In this document: one piece after another, positions 26,240-35,480 of the stretch | How the letters are laid out: every line of letters begins with the position of its first letter | Numbering within the stretch: position 1 is the stretch's first letter | Source: Chryseobacterium sp. | GTDB lineage: Bacteria > Bacteroidota > Bacteroidia > Flavobacteriales > Weeksellaceae | Reading direction: 5' to 3' | Assembly: GCA_018260475.1 (NCBI GenBank) | Contig: JAGLBA010000001.1 | Coordinates: 62,001-126,000, forward strand | Length of the DNA stretch: 64,000 bases | Program-made: the position numbers and the translations under genes | The notes under the pieces: generated by a model | What the model was told of the DNA's origin: nothing | Seen by the model: only the letters and a program-made list of their open reading frames with translations | Database searches by the model: none

Positions 26240-27678
26240 TTATAGCATTTCTAACACAGGCAATTTAATTCCAAGCTTATACACCTTATGGTATGCTTTT
26301 ATTTCAGCTTTCTCGCTTTTCATTGCTTTAGTAATGTCTTCTAACGAAAAATTGGTTATACAATTTACATCGTCTAAAACAGGATATACAATCAAACAAT
26401 CGATGTGGTTGTCATCTGTTTCCTGCAAACCGCATTCTTTGCGAACTCTCTTTAGGCGCGCATATCCAGAGACTTGCCGGATGTCTTGGTGTACGGCTCC
26501 GTCTTTATAGTGTAATTTATACTTTGCATCAATCACGATGGAATTTTCACCATTTTTTATTAAAATATCCAGATAATTTCCATAGGTTCCAAACTGATAT
26601 TGTATTTTTGATTTATCATTTGGGTTGGCATCCAGCAGTTTTTGGTACAAATAGAGCTCAAAAAGCCTTGGCATGTCTATCCAAAATGGAGGTGTTTCTA
26701 TTTCTTTCTCGCTGGTAGCGGCAATATTATAACTAAACTGACGAAGAATAAAATTTCCTATCTGTATTGCTTCTTTATATTCATTAAAAAACGGGTTGTT
26801 TTTTATATTTCTTAGCTGATTATCGGGTATGTCTTCTTTTATGTGCTCAAAAGCTGGACGGCAAAAGTTGATCATATTTTGAACTTGTGCTTTTGTATTT
26901 TCAAAAAAAGAATTATTGTTTTCTACATAACTGACACAAAATCGAAATACTTTTTTCAAAAAGCGATTTTCAAGACTATCTTCGCCGAAAACCTGATACT
27001 CACAATGGGTTTTAGTTAGTTGATTTTTAAATACATTTTGCTTAATATGTTGCCCTACAAGAATTTTACCACGAACTCTGCTAATAAGGTTTTCCTGAAC
27101 TTTATAATAAGATTTTTTTAATCCTTTTTTTACAATCTTTTTAAGTATGCCTAAAAACTGAATAACCAAAAATGGCGTGAGCTGGTCTTCTGTTTGTTGA
27201 ATTTTAATAGGGACGTCTTCCCAATAAATTTTAACCAAATTTCCAATTTCACGAGGCTCGATGGTTGAGGAATAGATATCCAAGAGCATTTTCAGATAAT
27301 CTATCTTTTGAGCATTACTTCGCCCAAAATCTAGCTGGCTTTTTTCATTATTTTCGGAAGTAATATCTTCTTGTTCTAATGCTTTTTGGAATATTTCCAG
27401 AAGCTTTGCATTCAATTTTGGTTCTACCTGAACGAATTTAACACCGGGAATCAACCAGTCTAAACCAACATAATAGTCTGCCTCCAGGCTGAAAAAAGAT
27501 TGGTTTTCTATACTATGATGATGTAAATGATATGGAAATACATTTGAGAAAATGGTCCTTCTTTTTGTTTCTTTAAGCGTCGCGAAATGAACTTATCCAA
27601 AGACAACGAAGCCTCTTCGGGATTCTCCTCCTCATTGAAAATTTTTATTTCGCAATGCTCGGACAAAGAAATTCTCAT
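26240..27678 (-). pseudogene. mcrC: McrC subunit of a McrBC-type restriction system, frameshifted near its start
   Basis: McrC is the nuclease partner of the McrB GTPase and cuts DNA containing modified cytosine. The main frame (26240-27454, 404 residues) has the McrC helical body and the PD-(D/E)xK site 'YLDILIKNGENSIVIDAKYK' with Asp, Asp and Lys at the expected places. The natural start is the ATG at 27678, overlapping the mcrB stop (TGATG) and reading 'MRISLSEHCEIKIFNEEE' for about 42 codons. The reading frame then has to shift at an A4 run (27549-27552, plus strand) to reach '...SFFSLEADYYVGLDWLIPG' and the main frame. Without the shift the product stops after 57 residues. A sequencing error in the run is the alternative. 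Confidence 0.75.
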
Positions 27679-28572
27679 CAAATACTTGGTTTTAGATTTT
27701 CTATTTTCTGTTTGATATCCTCGCCTATTAAAACGCCATCTTTCACATATTCCAATAGTATCGGTTTGATTTCGTATTCTAACCTCATACTCATAGAGCC
27801 ACCCTTTTTAGCCTCATCTATAAAGTATGAATGTCCAAATGCAACATCCTTCGGTTCAAATTCGTGGGAGAGATGCTTACTTCTGGTTTGATATTCATCC
27901 GAAGTAAATAATGCTTTTACTTCGTTGAATAATGGGCTATCAAAACTTATATTGTCATCATTTGTCAAATCTTTTGGTACTATATCCACAAACGCAAATC
28001 TTCTTCGGATAGCGTAATCTATATGCCCTACACTTCTATCAGCAGTATTCATTGTGCCGATGATGTAGAGATTTTGCGGTAGAAGTAACTTTTGAGAACC
28101 TTCTACTTCGTACATAGATTCTACTTCTTCACCTCTATATTCTAACGCATAAATGAGTTCTCCCAGAACAGAAGATAGGTTTGCACGGTTAATTTCATCC
28201 ATAATAAGTACATAATTATTATCTATATCATTTTGAGCATCTCGAGATAATTTTGCTAAAATTTTATTTTCAGCTTCATAAAGGATGCCTCCTACTTCAT
28301 AATTTGGCCTTGCCACAATTCCTCTTACAAAATCTTCGTAAGTATAACTTGGGTGAAACTGTATAAGCTTAAATTGATCATTATCTTTTAATTGATCAGT
28401 AGTGTCTTAAACGCAAAAATCTGGACAGATTTTTGCGTTTAAGACAAAATTGGTCAATAAGATCGTTTATAGCAGAGTCAAAATTTCGCTCATTAAAATA
28501 AGCTTTGTAACCTTTTAAATTAGGTAATACTGACTTTAAGTAAAATTTCTTAAATTCGTTCAAATCTAGCAT
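27678..28572 (-). pseudogene. mcrB: McrB GTPase subunit with internal deletion and palindromic scar
   Basis: Two in-order pieces of one gene. The N-terminal piece starts at the ATG at 28572 ('MLDLNEFKKFYLKSVLPNLK') and runs to 28447. The C-terminal piece (28402-27678) reads '...FKLIQFHPSYTYEDFVRG', 'VLIMDEINRANLSSVLGEL' (Walker B), 'GTMNTADRSVGHIDYAIRRR' (sensor and arginine finger), the core of McrB-type AAA+ GTPases. Between them, where hundreds of residues with the GPPGTGKT P-loop should be, there is only a perfect 44-nt palindrome that adds stops. The protein cannot bind nucleotide and mcrB is dead. Confidence 0.8.
28403..28446. repeat. Perfect 44-nt palindrome inside mcrB, IS-end-like scar
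   Basis: Two 21-nt arms, exact reverse complements, separated by GA. Each arm starts TGTCTTAAACGC and ends AAATCTG. The outer TGT...ACA ends, and a 'CTGGACA' inner sequence seen on either strand, recall inverted repeats of IS3-family (IS150-like) elements, so this may be two IS ends joined after loss of the body. That match is from memory. No target duplication of 3-4 bases is seen. The flanks share an imperfect 'aattg(a/g)tca' sequence. Confidence 0.8.
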
Positions 28573-28585
28573 AGTCAATTTTTTT

Positions 28586-28783
28586 TTATTTTACCCTCAC
28601 CTGCCCGTTCGTCAGCTTGGACAATAGCCAATCCCGCAACGCAAAGAGTTCTTGGTTTTGTTTGAGGTTTGAGTGTGTCTTTTTATCAATTGATTGTGTA
28701 AATTTATAGTATTTTTCAACAATTTCTTTTTTCGGGGAAATAATATAATATGAGCACATAAAAGAAATCAAACAGAAAGTTTT
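28586..28783 (-). pseudogene. C-terminal fragment of a type I specificity subunit (HsdS)
   Basis: A frame of about 65 codons that opens just after a stop at 28783 and has no proper start. The end 'NLKQNQELFALRDWLLSKLT' plus 'NGQVRV' matches the usual C-terminal conserved helix of HsdS (xLxxLRDxLLPKLMNGQV). The rest of the gene and any hsdM/hsdR partner are missing. It lies 14 bases before mcrB on the same strand, so the ancestral order was hsdS-mcrB-mcrC, as in other immigration-control islands. Confidence 0.7.
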
Positions 28784-28876
28784 TTATGCTGCTTGTCTTT
28801 GCTTCGAAGCCAAAGAAAACACCCGCGTTATATAAGCGTTGCCATTCTTGTTTAAAATTATCAATATATTTACATT

Positions 28877-29596
28877 ATGCTTATAGAAGTAGAGAAGACA
28901 AAATCCGCTCTTCAATTTTTGGCCAATCCCGAAAAAGCCGCCTTTTACCCAAAATTCTTCAAAACTGGTAAAGGTGAATACGGCGAGCACGACATCTTTA
29001 TAGGCGTAACCGTACCTGAGCAACGTAAAGTTGCTAAGGAGTTTTGGAATAAAATTGCGCTGCGGGAACTATCGGAACTTCTAACATCCGAGGTCCACGA
29101 GCATCGCCTCACCGCGCTACTGATTTTGGTTATGAAATTTGAAAAAACCAATAATGCAGCTGAGAAAATGCAGATTGTTGAATTTTATTTAAACCATAAA
29201 AACTTCATCAATAACTGGGATCTGGTGGATACTTCTTGCTACAAAATTTTGGGCAGATATTGTTTTGAGAATGAAGATTCGAGCATTTTATTTGCCCTGG
29301 CAGATGAGGAAGTTCTTTGGTCGAAAAGAATTGCCATAGTTTCCACGATGTATTTTATCAAAAAAGGCGAGTTTGAAGTTACAAAATCGTTGTCCTTAAA
29401 AAATATGCACTACCCACACGACCTGATGCACAAAGCCAACGGCTGGCTCCTCCGCGAAATGGGAAAGGTGAACGAGCAGGAACTAGTAGATTTCCTGAAA
29501 ACCCACTACAAAACGATGCCGAGAACGGCGCTACGCTACGCCATAGAAAAACTGGACGAAGAACTGCGACAAGATTTTTTGAGAGGAAAAATTTAA
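28877..29596 (+). CDS. DNA alkylation repair protein (AlkD-like HEAT-repeat glycosylase)
   Basis: 239 residues, all-helical, with the HEAT-like repeats of the AlkC/AlkD superfamily ('LALRDWLL'-free; core 'HEHRLTALLILVMKFEK', 'NNWDLVDTSCYKILGRY', 'LWSKRIAIVSTMYFIKKGE', 'MPRTALRYAIEKLD'). The conserved NxWDxxD segment (Trp and Asp of the active cleft) is present. Enzymes of this type excise N3- and N7-alkylpurines without flipping the base. A broken copy of its first part is found 3 kb upstream, on the far side of the mcrBC debris. The intact gene ends 55 bases before the DUF389 gene. Confidence 0.87.
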   Translation: MLIEVEKTKSALQFLANPEKAAFYPKFFKTGKGEYGEHDIFIGVTVPEQRKVAKEFWNKIALRELSELLTSEVHEHRLTALLILVMKFEKTNNAAEKMQIVEFYLNHKNFINNWDLVDTSCYKILGRYCFENEDSSILFALADEEVLWSKRIAIVSTMYFIKKGEFEVTKSLSLKNMHYPHDLMHKANGWLLREMGKVNEQELVDFLKTHYKTMPRTALRYAIEKLDEELRQDFLRGKI

Positions 29597-29650
29597 CCGA
29601 CAAGAAAATATTTCCCGACCTTTACTTCTAAATCCTTGAGACAAAATTTT

Positions 29651-30946
29651 ATGGTACAAAAAATCAAAGATACCTTTAGCCTTTTTACCCAGAAGGAGGA
29701 CACGAAGGAAGTTTATGCCACTATAGAAGCTAATATTCCCTTCCGCGGCACCAATCTGTGGATTTTAATTTTTGCAATCTTTATCGCAAGTTTGGGACTG
29801 AATGTGAACTCAACAGCAGTAATCATAGGCGCTATGCTTATTTCCCCGCTTATGGGTCCTATCATGGGAATAGGGTTTTCTTTGGCGATAAATAAACCGC
29901 AGATGTTGAAACTGTCGCTCCAAAATTATCTTTTGGCTACAATAATCGGGCTGGTTACTTCCACGCTTTACTTTTTTGTTTCGCCGCTAAGCGAGGCACA
30001 TTCAGAGATTCTTGCCAGAACCTCCCCCAATATTTACGATGTGTTGATTGCATTTTTTGGTGGTTGCGCCGGAATGTTGGCCAACGGAAGCAAGCTGAAA
30101 GGCAATGTGATTCCCGGTGTGGCAATCGCTACCGCTCTGATGCCGCCGCTATGCACCGCGGGATATGGCCTCGCTACCAGCAATTACCAATACACTTTTG
30201 GGGCGCTGTACCTCTACATCATCAATACCGTTTTTATCGCGGTGGCTACTCTTCTTATGGTGAGGATACTGGATTTCCCCAAATATATATTTCCTAATAG
30301 TGGTAGCGAACGGAAATGGAGGTACGTTATGACGGTGCTGATTCTACTCACCCTCATCCCAAGCATTTGGTTTGGCTACCGGATGATTTTGAAAAATGAG
30401 TTTGAACATAAGGCTAACCGATTCATCACATCAGATGCGGTGTTCCCAAACAACTTTCTTTTAGCAAAACATATTTCATTTGAAAAAAATACAATTGAAC
30501 TGACTTATGGCGGCGAGAAACTTTCGAAAAAAGACTTCGCAGATATGATACAAAAAGCCGAAAAATACGGCCTCCAAGGTACTAATGTGATTATAAAGCA
30601 GGGATTCAATTTTCATCAAAAACCAAACGAACTAAGGACAGAGAATCCTGCTCTCGTAGCTGAGAAAAACTTGAACAAGGTCATTAAATTGCAGGACAGC
30701 ATATCGGCAGAAAACCGCCTCGCCAAAGAAATATATTCGGAACTAAAAACCACGCGCCCTTATATTACGGCGGTGAGTTACAGTATCCACAGAAAAGAGG
30801 GAGAGGAGGCTTTAGCAGAAAATCAAAAAACTGGAATCGTTTATATTAATGAAAACATCAGCGAAAAAGACAGCGGCGATATTTCCGCGTACATAAAAAC
30901 GCGGTTAAAAGCTCCTACTGCAAAAATTTTATTTGTACAAGAATAA
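29651..30946 (+). CDS. DUF389 membrane protein
   Basis: 431 residues from the ATG at 29651 (a TTG at 29636 would add five residues). Residues ~40-235 carry the DUF389 membrane core with several spans and the conserved 'STAVIIGAMLISPLMGPIMG' stretch and 'NGSKLKGNVIPGVAIATALM' with Pro-Pro. The last ~190 residues are soluble and charged. The biochemical role of DUF389 is not established. It converges with the ABC exporter gene with only four bases between the stops. Confidence 0.85.
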   Translation: MVQKIKDTFSLFTQKEDTKEVYATIEANIPFRGTNLWILIFAIFIASLGLNVNSTAVIIGAMLISPLMGPIMGIGFSLAINKPQMLKLSLQNYLLATIIGLVTSTLYFFVSPLSEAHSEILARTSPNIYDVLIAFFGGCAGMLANGSKLKGNVIPGVAIATALMPPLCTAGYGLATSNYQYTFGALYLYIINTVFIAVATLLMVRILDFPKYIFPNSGSERKWRYVMTVLILLTLIPSIWFGYRMILKNEFEHKANRFITSDAVFPNNFLLAKHISFEKNTIELTYGGEKLSKKDFADMIQKAEKYGLQGTNVIIKQGFNFHQKPNELRTENPALVAEKNLNKVIKLQDSISAENRLAKEIYSELKTTRPYITAVSYSIHRKEGEEALAENQKTGIVYINENISEKDSGDISAYIKTRLKAPTAKILFVQE

Positions 30947-30950
30947 GAAA

Positions 30951-32783
30951 CTACTCGAAATTCTGTAATTCCACCAGTTTTCGGTAGATGCCTTTTTTCT
31001 CGAGGAGTTCCAAATGTGAACCCTGCTCCACGATGACGCCGCGCTCCATCACTACGATGTGGTCCGCCTTTTGGATCGTGGATAGGCGGTGGGCAATCAC
31101 CAGCGAGGTACGGTTCTGCATCATTTTCTCCAAAGCATCCTGCACGAAGCGCTCACTTTCGGTATCCAAAGCAGAAGTGGCTTCGTCCAAAATCATAATC
31201 GGAGGGTTTTTCAGCACAGCGCGCGCGATGGAAACGCGTTGTTTTTGCCCGCCCGATAGTTTATTTCCATCATCACCTATGTTGGTTTGATATTTGTCCG
31301 GCAGCCCTTGGATGAAGTTGTGCGCGTTGGCAATTTTCGCCGCCTCCTCTACTTGGTTCACCGTGGCATCAGCATCTCCCATCAAAATATTATTGAAAAT
31401 GGTATCGTTGAAGAGTACAGATTCCTGCGTCACCATGCCCAAAAGATGGCGAAAATCTTTCAGTTTTAAATGTTTAATGTTAATGCCATCTATTAAAATT
31501 TCACCTTCGGAAACATCATAAAACCTTGCCAAAAGATTGGCAACCGTAGTTTTACCGGATCCCGATTGCCCCACAAGCGCCACGGTTTTGCCCTTGGGAA
31601 TCGTGAGTGAGAAGTTTTTCAGAATCACATTATCTTTATCATAATAAAAACTGATGTTTCTAAACTCTATCTTTTCCTTTAAATCCGAAATAGCGATTGG
31701 GTTTTCAATTTCCTCTACCTTCAGGTCGTAATCCAGCACTTCGGATACGCGTTCCAAACTCGCCATACCGCCCTGGATATTCGTAATGGCATTAGAGAAA
31801 CTTTTGGCCGGGTCCAAAAGTTGGAAAAACATCCCGATAAATACCAAGAAAGTTTCCGGTTTCATGGTGTGTTCCTGCAAAATTTCTTTTCCTGCAAACC
31901 AAGTGATGAGCAAGATGGTAACCGATCCCAAAAACTCACTCGTAGGCGATGCCAAAGAACTGCGGCGGCTCATCCCGATGGAAAACTTCTGCCAGTTATG
32001 AGTGGTGGTTTCAAACTTTTTTTTAAGGATGGGTTCTGCATTAAAAATCTTGATGACCTTGGTAGATTTCAAAGTTTCATCTACCAGAGAAAACAAATTC
32101 CCCAGTTCTGCCTGCGCGGAATGTGCTTGTTTTTTTAAGGATTTCCCCACGGTTGAGATGATCCACCCCATTACAGGAAATACCAAAAGTGCGAATAATG
32201 TAAGTTTTGTTGAAAGTAAAAACAGCGTGACCAATGAGGAAATAATCATAAACGGCGCATTCACAATATCCACGAGGCTCGCCATAATGCCACCTTCTAC
32301 AGCCCCGATGTCGTTGGAAATTCTCGACATCATCTCGCCTTTTCTATTTTCAGTAAAAAATGACACTGGTAGTTTCAGGAATTTATTGTACATCGCCGAA
32401 CGCAAATCCTTGGTAATACCCACGCGGTAATTCACCAAAAGGAACGCCCCGATATAACGAAAAAGATTTCGTAACAAAAAAGCAATCGCCGTAACGGCAC
32501 ATAATATCGCCAAAACCTGCACGCTGCCGTAGGTATCTATATTTTCTTGAATTTTAAAAAAAACAGAATCTTTTAAATAAGAAAAATAAGTCCCGAACTC
32601 ACCATTCCAAACTGGTCGCATTTTGATGCGGTCCATAGTCCCGAACATCAATGCCAAAATTGGCAGCATGGTCCCTACGGAAAATATATTGAGCAGAGAA
32701 TAAAGAATATTGAAAAACATACTCCCCCAAAGGTATTTTTGGTGTGGCTTTGCAAAATGCAGGATTCTCTGATATGGTTTCAT
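30951..32783 (-). CDS. ABC transporter, fused permease-ATPase (MsbA-like)
   Basis: 610 residues from the ATG at 32783. An upstream in-frame start at 32804 is unlikely, as it would overlap the -7 box. An exporter-type membrane domain (about 1-330, six spans, including 'ISNDIGAVEGGIMASLVDI') is fused to an ATP-binding domain. Walker A is GQSGSGKT (near residue 400), the ABC signature LSGGQKQR, Walker B 'IMILDEATSALD' and the H-loop 'VIAHRLSTI'. It probably works as a homodimer and flips lipid or lipid A precursors across the inner membrane; drug export is possible. Confidence 0.9.
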   Translation of the reverse strand: MKPYQRILHFAKPHQKYLWGSMFFNILYSLLNIFSVGTMLPILALMFGTMDRIKMRPVWNGEFGTYFSYLKDSVFFKIQENIDTYGSVQVLAILCAVTAIAFLLRNLFRYIGAFLLVNYRVGITKDLRSAMYNKFLKLPVSFFTENRKGEMMSRISNDIGAVEGGIMASLVDIVNAPFMIISSLVTLFLLSTKLTLFALLVFPVMGWIISTVGKSLKKQAHSAQAELGNLFSLVDETLKSTKVIKIFNAEPILKKKFETTTHNWQKFSIGMSRRSSLASPTSEFLGSVTILLITWFAGKEILQEHTMKPETFLVFIGMFFQLLDPAKSFSNAITNIQGGMASLERVSEVLDYDLKVEEIENPIAISDLKEKIEFRNISFYYDKDNVILKNFSLTIPKGKTVALVGQSGSGKTTVANLLARFYDVSEGEILIDGINIKHLKLKDFRHLLGMVTQESVLFNDTIFNNILMGDADATVNQVEEAAKIANAHNFIQGLPDKYQTNIGDDGNKLSGGQKQRVSIARAVLKNPPIMILDEATSALDTESERFVQDALEKMMQNRTSLVIAHRLSTIQKADHIVVMERGVIVEQGSHLELLEKKGIYRKLVELQNFE

Positions 32784-32801
32784 TAAATGATTTTGAATCA
32801 G

Positions 32802-32809
32802 CAAAATTA
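32802..32809 (-). promoter_or_regulatory. Candidate -7 box of the ABC exporter gene
   Basis: TAATTTTG on the minus strand, 18 bases before the ATG at 32783. It supports that start. Confidence 0.45.
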
Positions 32810-32838
32810 CATAAATTTATATTGAAGAACGCTTTGTT

Positions 32839-32869
32839 TAAAATAAAAAAACAGCCCCCGAAAGGGCTG
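32839..32869 (-). terminator. Intrinsic terminator after the DUF4293 gene
   Basis: Stem cagccc/gggctg with a 6-base loop (ccgaaa), followed on the minus strand by a T-rich run of 11 bases. It lies 28 bases past the DUF4293 stop. Confidence 0.85.
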
Positions 32870-32896
32870 CTACACACTCAAATAAATCGTTGTAGG

Positions 32897-33286
32897 TTAC
32901 CGTATTCTGTCCACAGATTTTACGAGCCTGTCGTCTCTCTTTATAAATCTGTTTGCAATAAGCAGGCAGATAATAGAAATCAACGGGAATAGCGGCTCAA
33001 TACCCTTCTCAGGAAAATCAATTCCTCCGGATAAATTTAGCAGCCAGTAAAACAGCATACCGATCAACAATGCGTTTATAATAATGCTGATGTTGTTCAG
33101 CATCATTTGTAATTTTCGTTTTTTAAAGCTAAATACACTCAGCAATCCCAGTAGTACCACAATTACGCAGCCCACAGTAGTGAGCGGAAGGTTACCCGGA
33201 AAAGCCGCATCCTGTCCTGTAATGAACAGAAATACCGCGCCGGCAACGGCCAAAAGCATCCAAATGGTTTGTATTCTTTGCAACAT
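32897..33286 (-). CDS. DUF4293 family membrane protein
   Basis: 129 residues with four predicted spans (about 6-24, 34-52, 63-84, 95-112) and charged loops, ending '[13 protein letters not shown]'. The N terminus '[16 protein letters not shown]' is typical of DUF4293, a Bacteroidota family of unknown role. It is transcribed away from rho, and its -7 box ends only seven bases before the ATG. Confidence 0.85.
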   Translation of the reverse strand: MLQRIQTIWMLLAVAGAVFLFITGQDAAFPGNLPLTTVGCVIVVLLGLLSVFSFKKRKLQMMLNNISIIINALLIGMLFYWLLNLSGGIDFPEKGIEPLFPLISIICLLIANRFIKRDDRLVKSVDRIR

Positions 33287-33293
33287 GATGGTG

Positions 33294-33325
33294 CAAAATT
33301 ACCATTATTTTTTGCATTTGTCAAA
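33294..33325 (-). promoter_or_regulatory. Promoter of the DUF4293 gene
   Basis: On the minus strand: TTTG (33325-33322), a 20-base spacer and TAATTTTG (33301-33294). It overlaps the rho promoter on the other strand. The expected RNA start is within a few bases of the ATG at 33286, so the message may be almost leaderless. Confidence 0.6.
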
Positions 33326-33341
33326 AATAAGTGTAGTTTTG
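33311..33341 (+). promoter_or_regulatory. Promoter of rho
   Basis: TTTG (33311-33314), a 19-base spacer and TAGTTTTG (33334-33341), followed by a leader of about 80 bases before the rho ATG at 33429. Confidence 0.55.
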
Positions 33342-33428
33342 CATATCAATTCACTTGAAAAAGACAGGCCGACCCGGCCATTCTCTTTATCACACCCTTT
33401 TATAAATCAAATTTTTACGAGAAACTAT

Positions 33429-35300
33429 ATGTTTAACATTGAAATGTTACGGGCTAAATCCGATGCAGAAATCACCAAAATTCTGAAAGATTTAGGCATT
33501 AAAACCATAAGAAACGCCTCCGGAAACGACAAAGTTTTCGCTATTTTGGATTTTCAGGCTTCCAATCCTGCAGTTACAAAGGATTACATCGGCAAATCAC
33601 AAGCGCCAATCGAAAACGCTGCACCGGCAGCCACTACGGAAGAAACGCCCCCTGCGCCTAAAAAACGAGGAAGACCTGCAAAAAAAGTTCAACCAGTTGC
33701 CGCTGAAGAGCCAGCAGTCACAGAAAACACAGAGGTGGTAACAGAACCCATGACCCAGGAAGCACCAGCAGAAACTGCGGCACCGGCTACTAAAAAACCT
33801 CAGCAAAGAAGGCAAAAACAAAAAGGGGCACAGCCGGCACCTGTTGCCCAAGAAACTCCGGAAACACCGACTGCCGAACCTCTGGAAGAGGAAAAACCTC
33901 AGCCGCAAAACCAGCCGCTCAAACAAAACGCTCCGAAGCAGCAAAATCGGAATCAACAAAATCAAAATCAGCAGGCGAACCAAAACACTATGCCGGAAGT
34001 TCCGCAACAGAACAATCCGCAAAACCAACAGCAGAAAGGAAACAACCCTCAAAACGGCAACGGAAACAACCAAAACCGCAACCAGCCGCGCCAGCAAATC
34101 GGAAACCAAAATAACCAAAACCAAAACCAAAATCCCAACCAAAATCGCCAAAACGAACCAAAAGAAGAGGAACCGAAATTCAACTTCGATGGCATGGTGA
34201 CGATAGAGGGCGTTTTGGAAATCCTTCCGGATAATTACGGATTCCTGCGTTCGCCGGACTTCAGTTATATCTCCTCCCCGGATGATGTATATGTTTCTAC
34301 CGCTCAAATCCGCAACTACGGACTGAAAACGGGAGACTCCGTGAAAGGGATCGTAAGACTTCCGAAAGAGGGTGAAAAATATTTTTCATTGATGAAGCCT
34401 ACCGAGGTGAACGGCCGCGATTTGGATTTCATAAAAGACAGAGTGTCATTTGAATACCTTACCCCGCTTTTTCCTCAGGAGAAATTTGATTTGGCAGGTA
34501 AAAACTCTACCGTATCTACAAGAATTGTGGACCTCTTCACCCCAATCGGAAAAGGGCAACGCGCCATGATTGTAGCACAGCCGAAGACAGGTAAAACCAT
34601 GTTATTAAAAGAAATCGCCAACTCCATCGCAGCCAATCACCCAGAAGCATATATGATGGTTTTGTTGATTGACGAAAGACCGGAAGAGGTTACCGATATG
34701 GAGCGCAGCGTGAATGCAGAAGTCATTGCCTCTACCTTCGACGAGCCCGCCGATAAACATGTAAAAGTGGCGAACCTCGTGCTTTCCAAAGCGCAAAGAA
34801 TGGTAGAATGCGGCCATGATGTGGTAATCCTTTTGGATTCCATCACGAGGCTTGCACGCGCTTACAACACGGTAACTCCGGCGTCCGGAAAAGTGCTGAC
34901 AGGTGGTGTAGACGCCAATGCACTTCACAAACCGAAAAAATTCTTCGGTGCCGCCAGAAAAATTGAAGGTGGTGGATCATTAACCATTATCGCTACGGCT
35001 CTTACCGACACAGGCTCCCGTATGGACGATGTTATTTTTGAGGAATTTAAAGGTACCGGCAACATGGAACTTCAACTTGATAGAAAAATCGCAAACAGAC
35101 GGACCTTCCCGGCCATTGATCTTGTGGCATCCAGCACGCGCAGAGATGACCTCCTCATGGATGAAACTACGCAGCAGCGTATGTGGATCCTTCGGAAGCA
35201 TCTTTCGGATATGAACCCGATGGAGGCTATGGATTTCATTCAAAAACACATCAAAGGAACCTTGAACAACGAAGAATTTTTGATGAGTATGAACAGATAG
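33429..35300 (+). CDS. rho: Transcription termination factor Rho with a long disordered insertion
   Basis: 623 residues from the ATG at 33429. The in-frame codons upstream (back to 33084) run across the promoter and the DUF4293 gene, so they are not coding. Domains: Rho_N helical part (1-50), a disordered insertion (about 60-250) that is first Ala/Pro/Glu/Lys-rich and then very Gln/Asn-rich (about 155-245), the cold-shock RNA-binding domain (about 255-325), and the RecA-like motor with P-loop PKTGKT (385-390) and '[16 protein letters not shown]'. Rho is a hexameric RNA translocase that ends untranslated transcripts. Confidence 0.96.
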   Translation: MFNIEMLRAKSDAEITKILKDLGIKTIRNASGNDKVFAILDFQASNPAVTKDYIGKSQAPIENAAPAATTEETPPAPKKRGRPAKKVQPVAAEEPAVTENTEVVTEPMTQEAPAETAAPATKKPQQRRQKQKGAQPAPVAQETPETPTAEPLEEEKPQPQNQPLKQNAPKQQNRNQQNQNQQANQNTMPEVPQQNNPQNQQQKGNNPQNGNGNNQNRNQPRQQIGNQNNQNQNQNPNQNRQNEPKEEEPKFNFDGMVTIEGVLEILPDNYGFLRSPDFSYISSPDDVYVSTAQIRNYGLKTGDSVKGIVRLPKEGEKYFSLMKPTEVNGRDLDFIKDRVSFEYLTPLFPQEKFDLAGKNSTVSTRIVDLFTPIGKGQRAMIVAQPKTGKTMLLKEIANSIAANHPEAYMMVLLIDERPEEVTDMERSVNAEVIASTFDEPADKHVKVANLVLSKAQRMVECGHDVVILLDSITRLARAYNTVTPASGKVLTGGVDANALHKPKKFFGAARKIEGGGSLTIIATALTDTGSRMDDVIFEEFKGTGNMELQLDRKIANRRTFPAIDLVASSTRRDDLLMDETTQQRMWILRKHLSDMNPMEAMDFIQKHIKGTLNNEEFLMSMNR

Positions 35301-35421
35301 ATAGAAGTTTTAATTCACATATAAGCCTTTCCTTCGGGGAGGGCTCCTTTTTTTTATTAAGAATTTATTACGGATTTATTTTTTAATAATGTTAAAAATT
35401 TATTAAAGTTAATTTCCACCA

Positions 35422-35453
35422 TTTGCCAGTCTTGCGAATAATCAGTATTTTTG
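35422..35453 (+). promoter_or_regulatory. Promoter of sodA
   Basis: TTTG (35422-35425), a 20-base spacer and TATTTTTG (35446-35453), 27 bases before the ATG at 35481. It rules out the in-frame TTG at 35451 as start. Confidence 0.55.
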
Positions 35454-35480
35454 ATTAATAAACAAATAAAAATAATCATT

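Noticed and set aside
33084..33428. N-terminal extension of Rho
   Set aside because: It would run antisense over the DUF4293 gene and through the rho promoter. The conserved Rho_N part starts at 33429.
33597..34307. Long Leu/Arg/Phe-rich frame opposite rho
   Set aside because: It is the complement of the Gln/Asn-rich rho repeat region, an expected compositional artefact.
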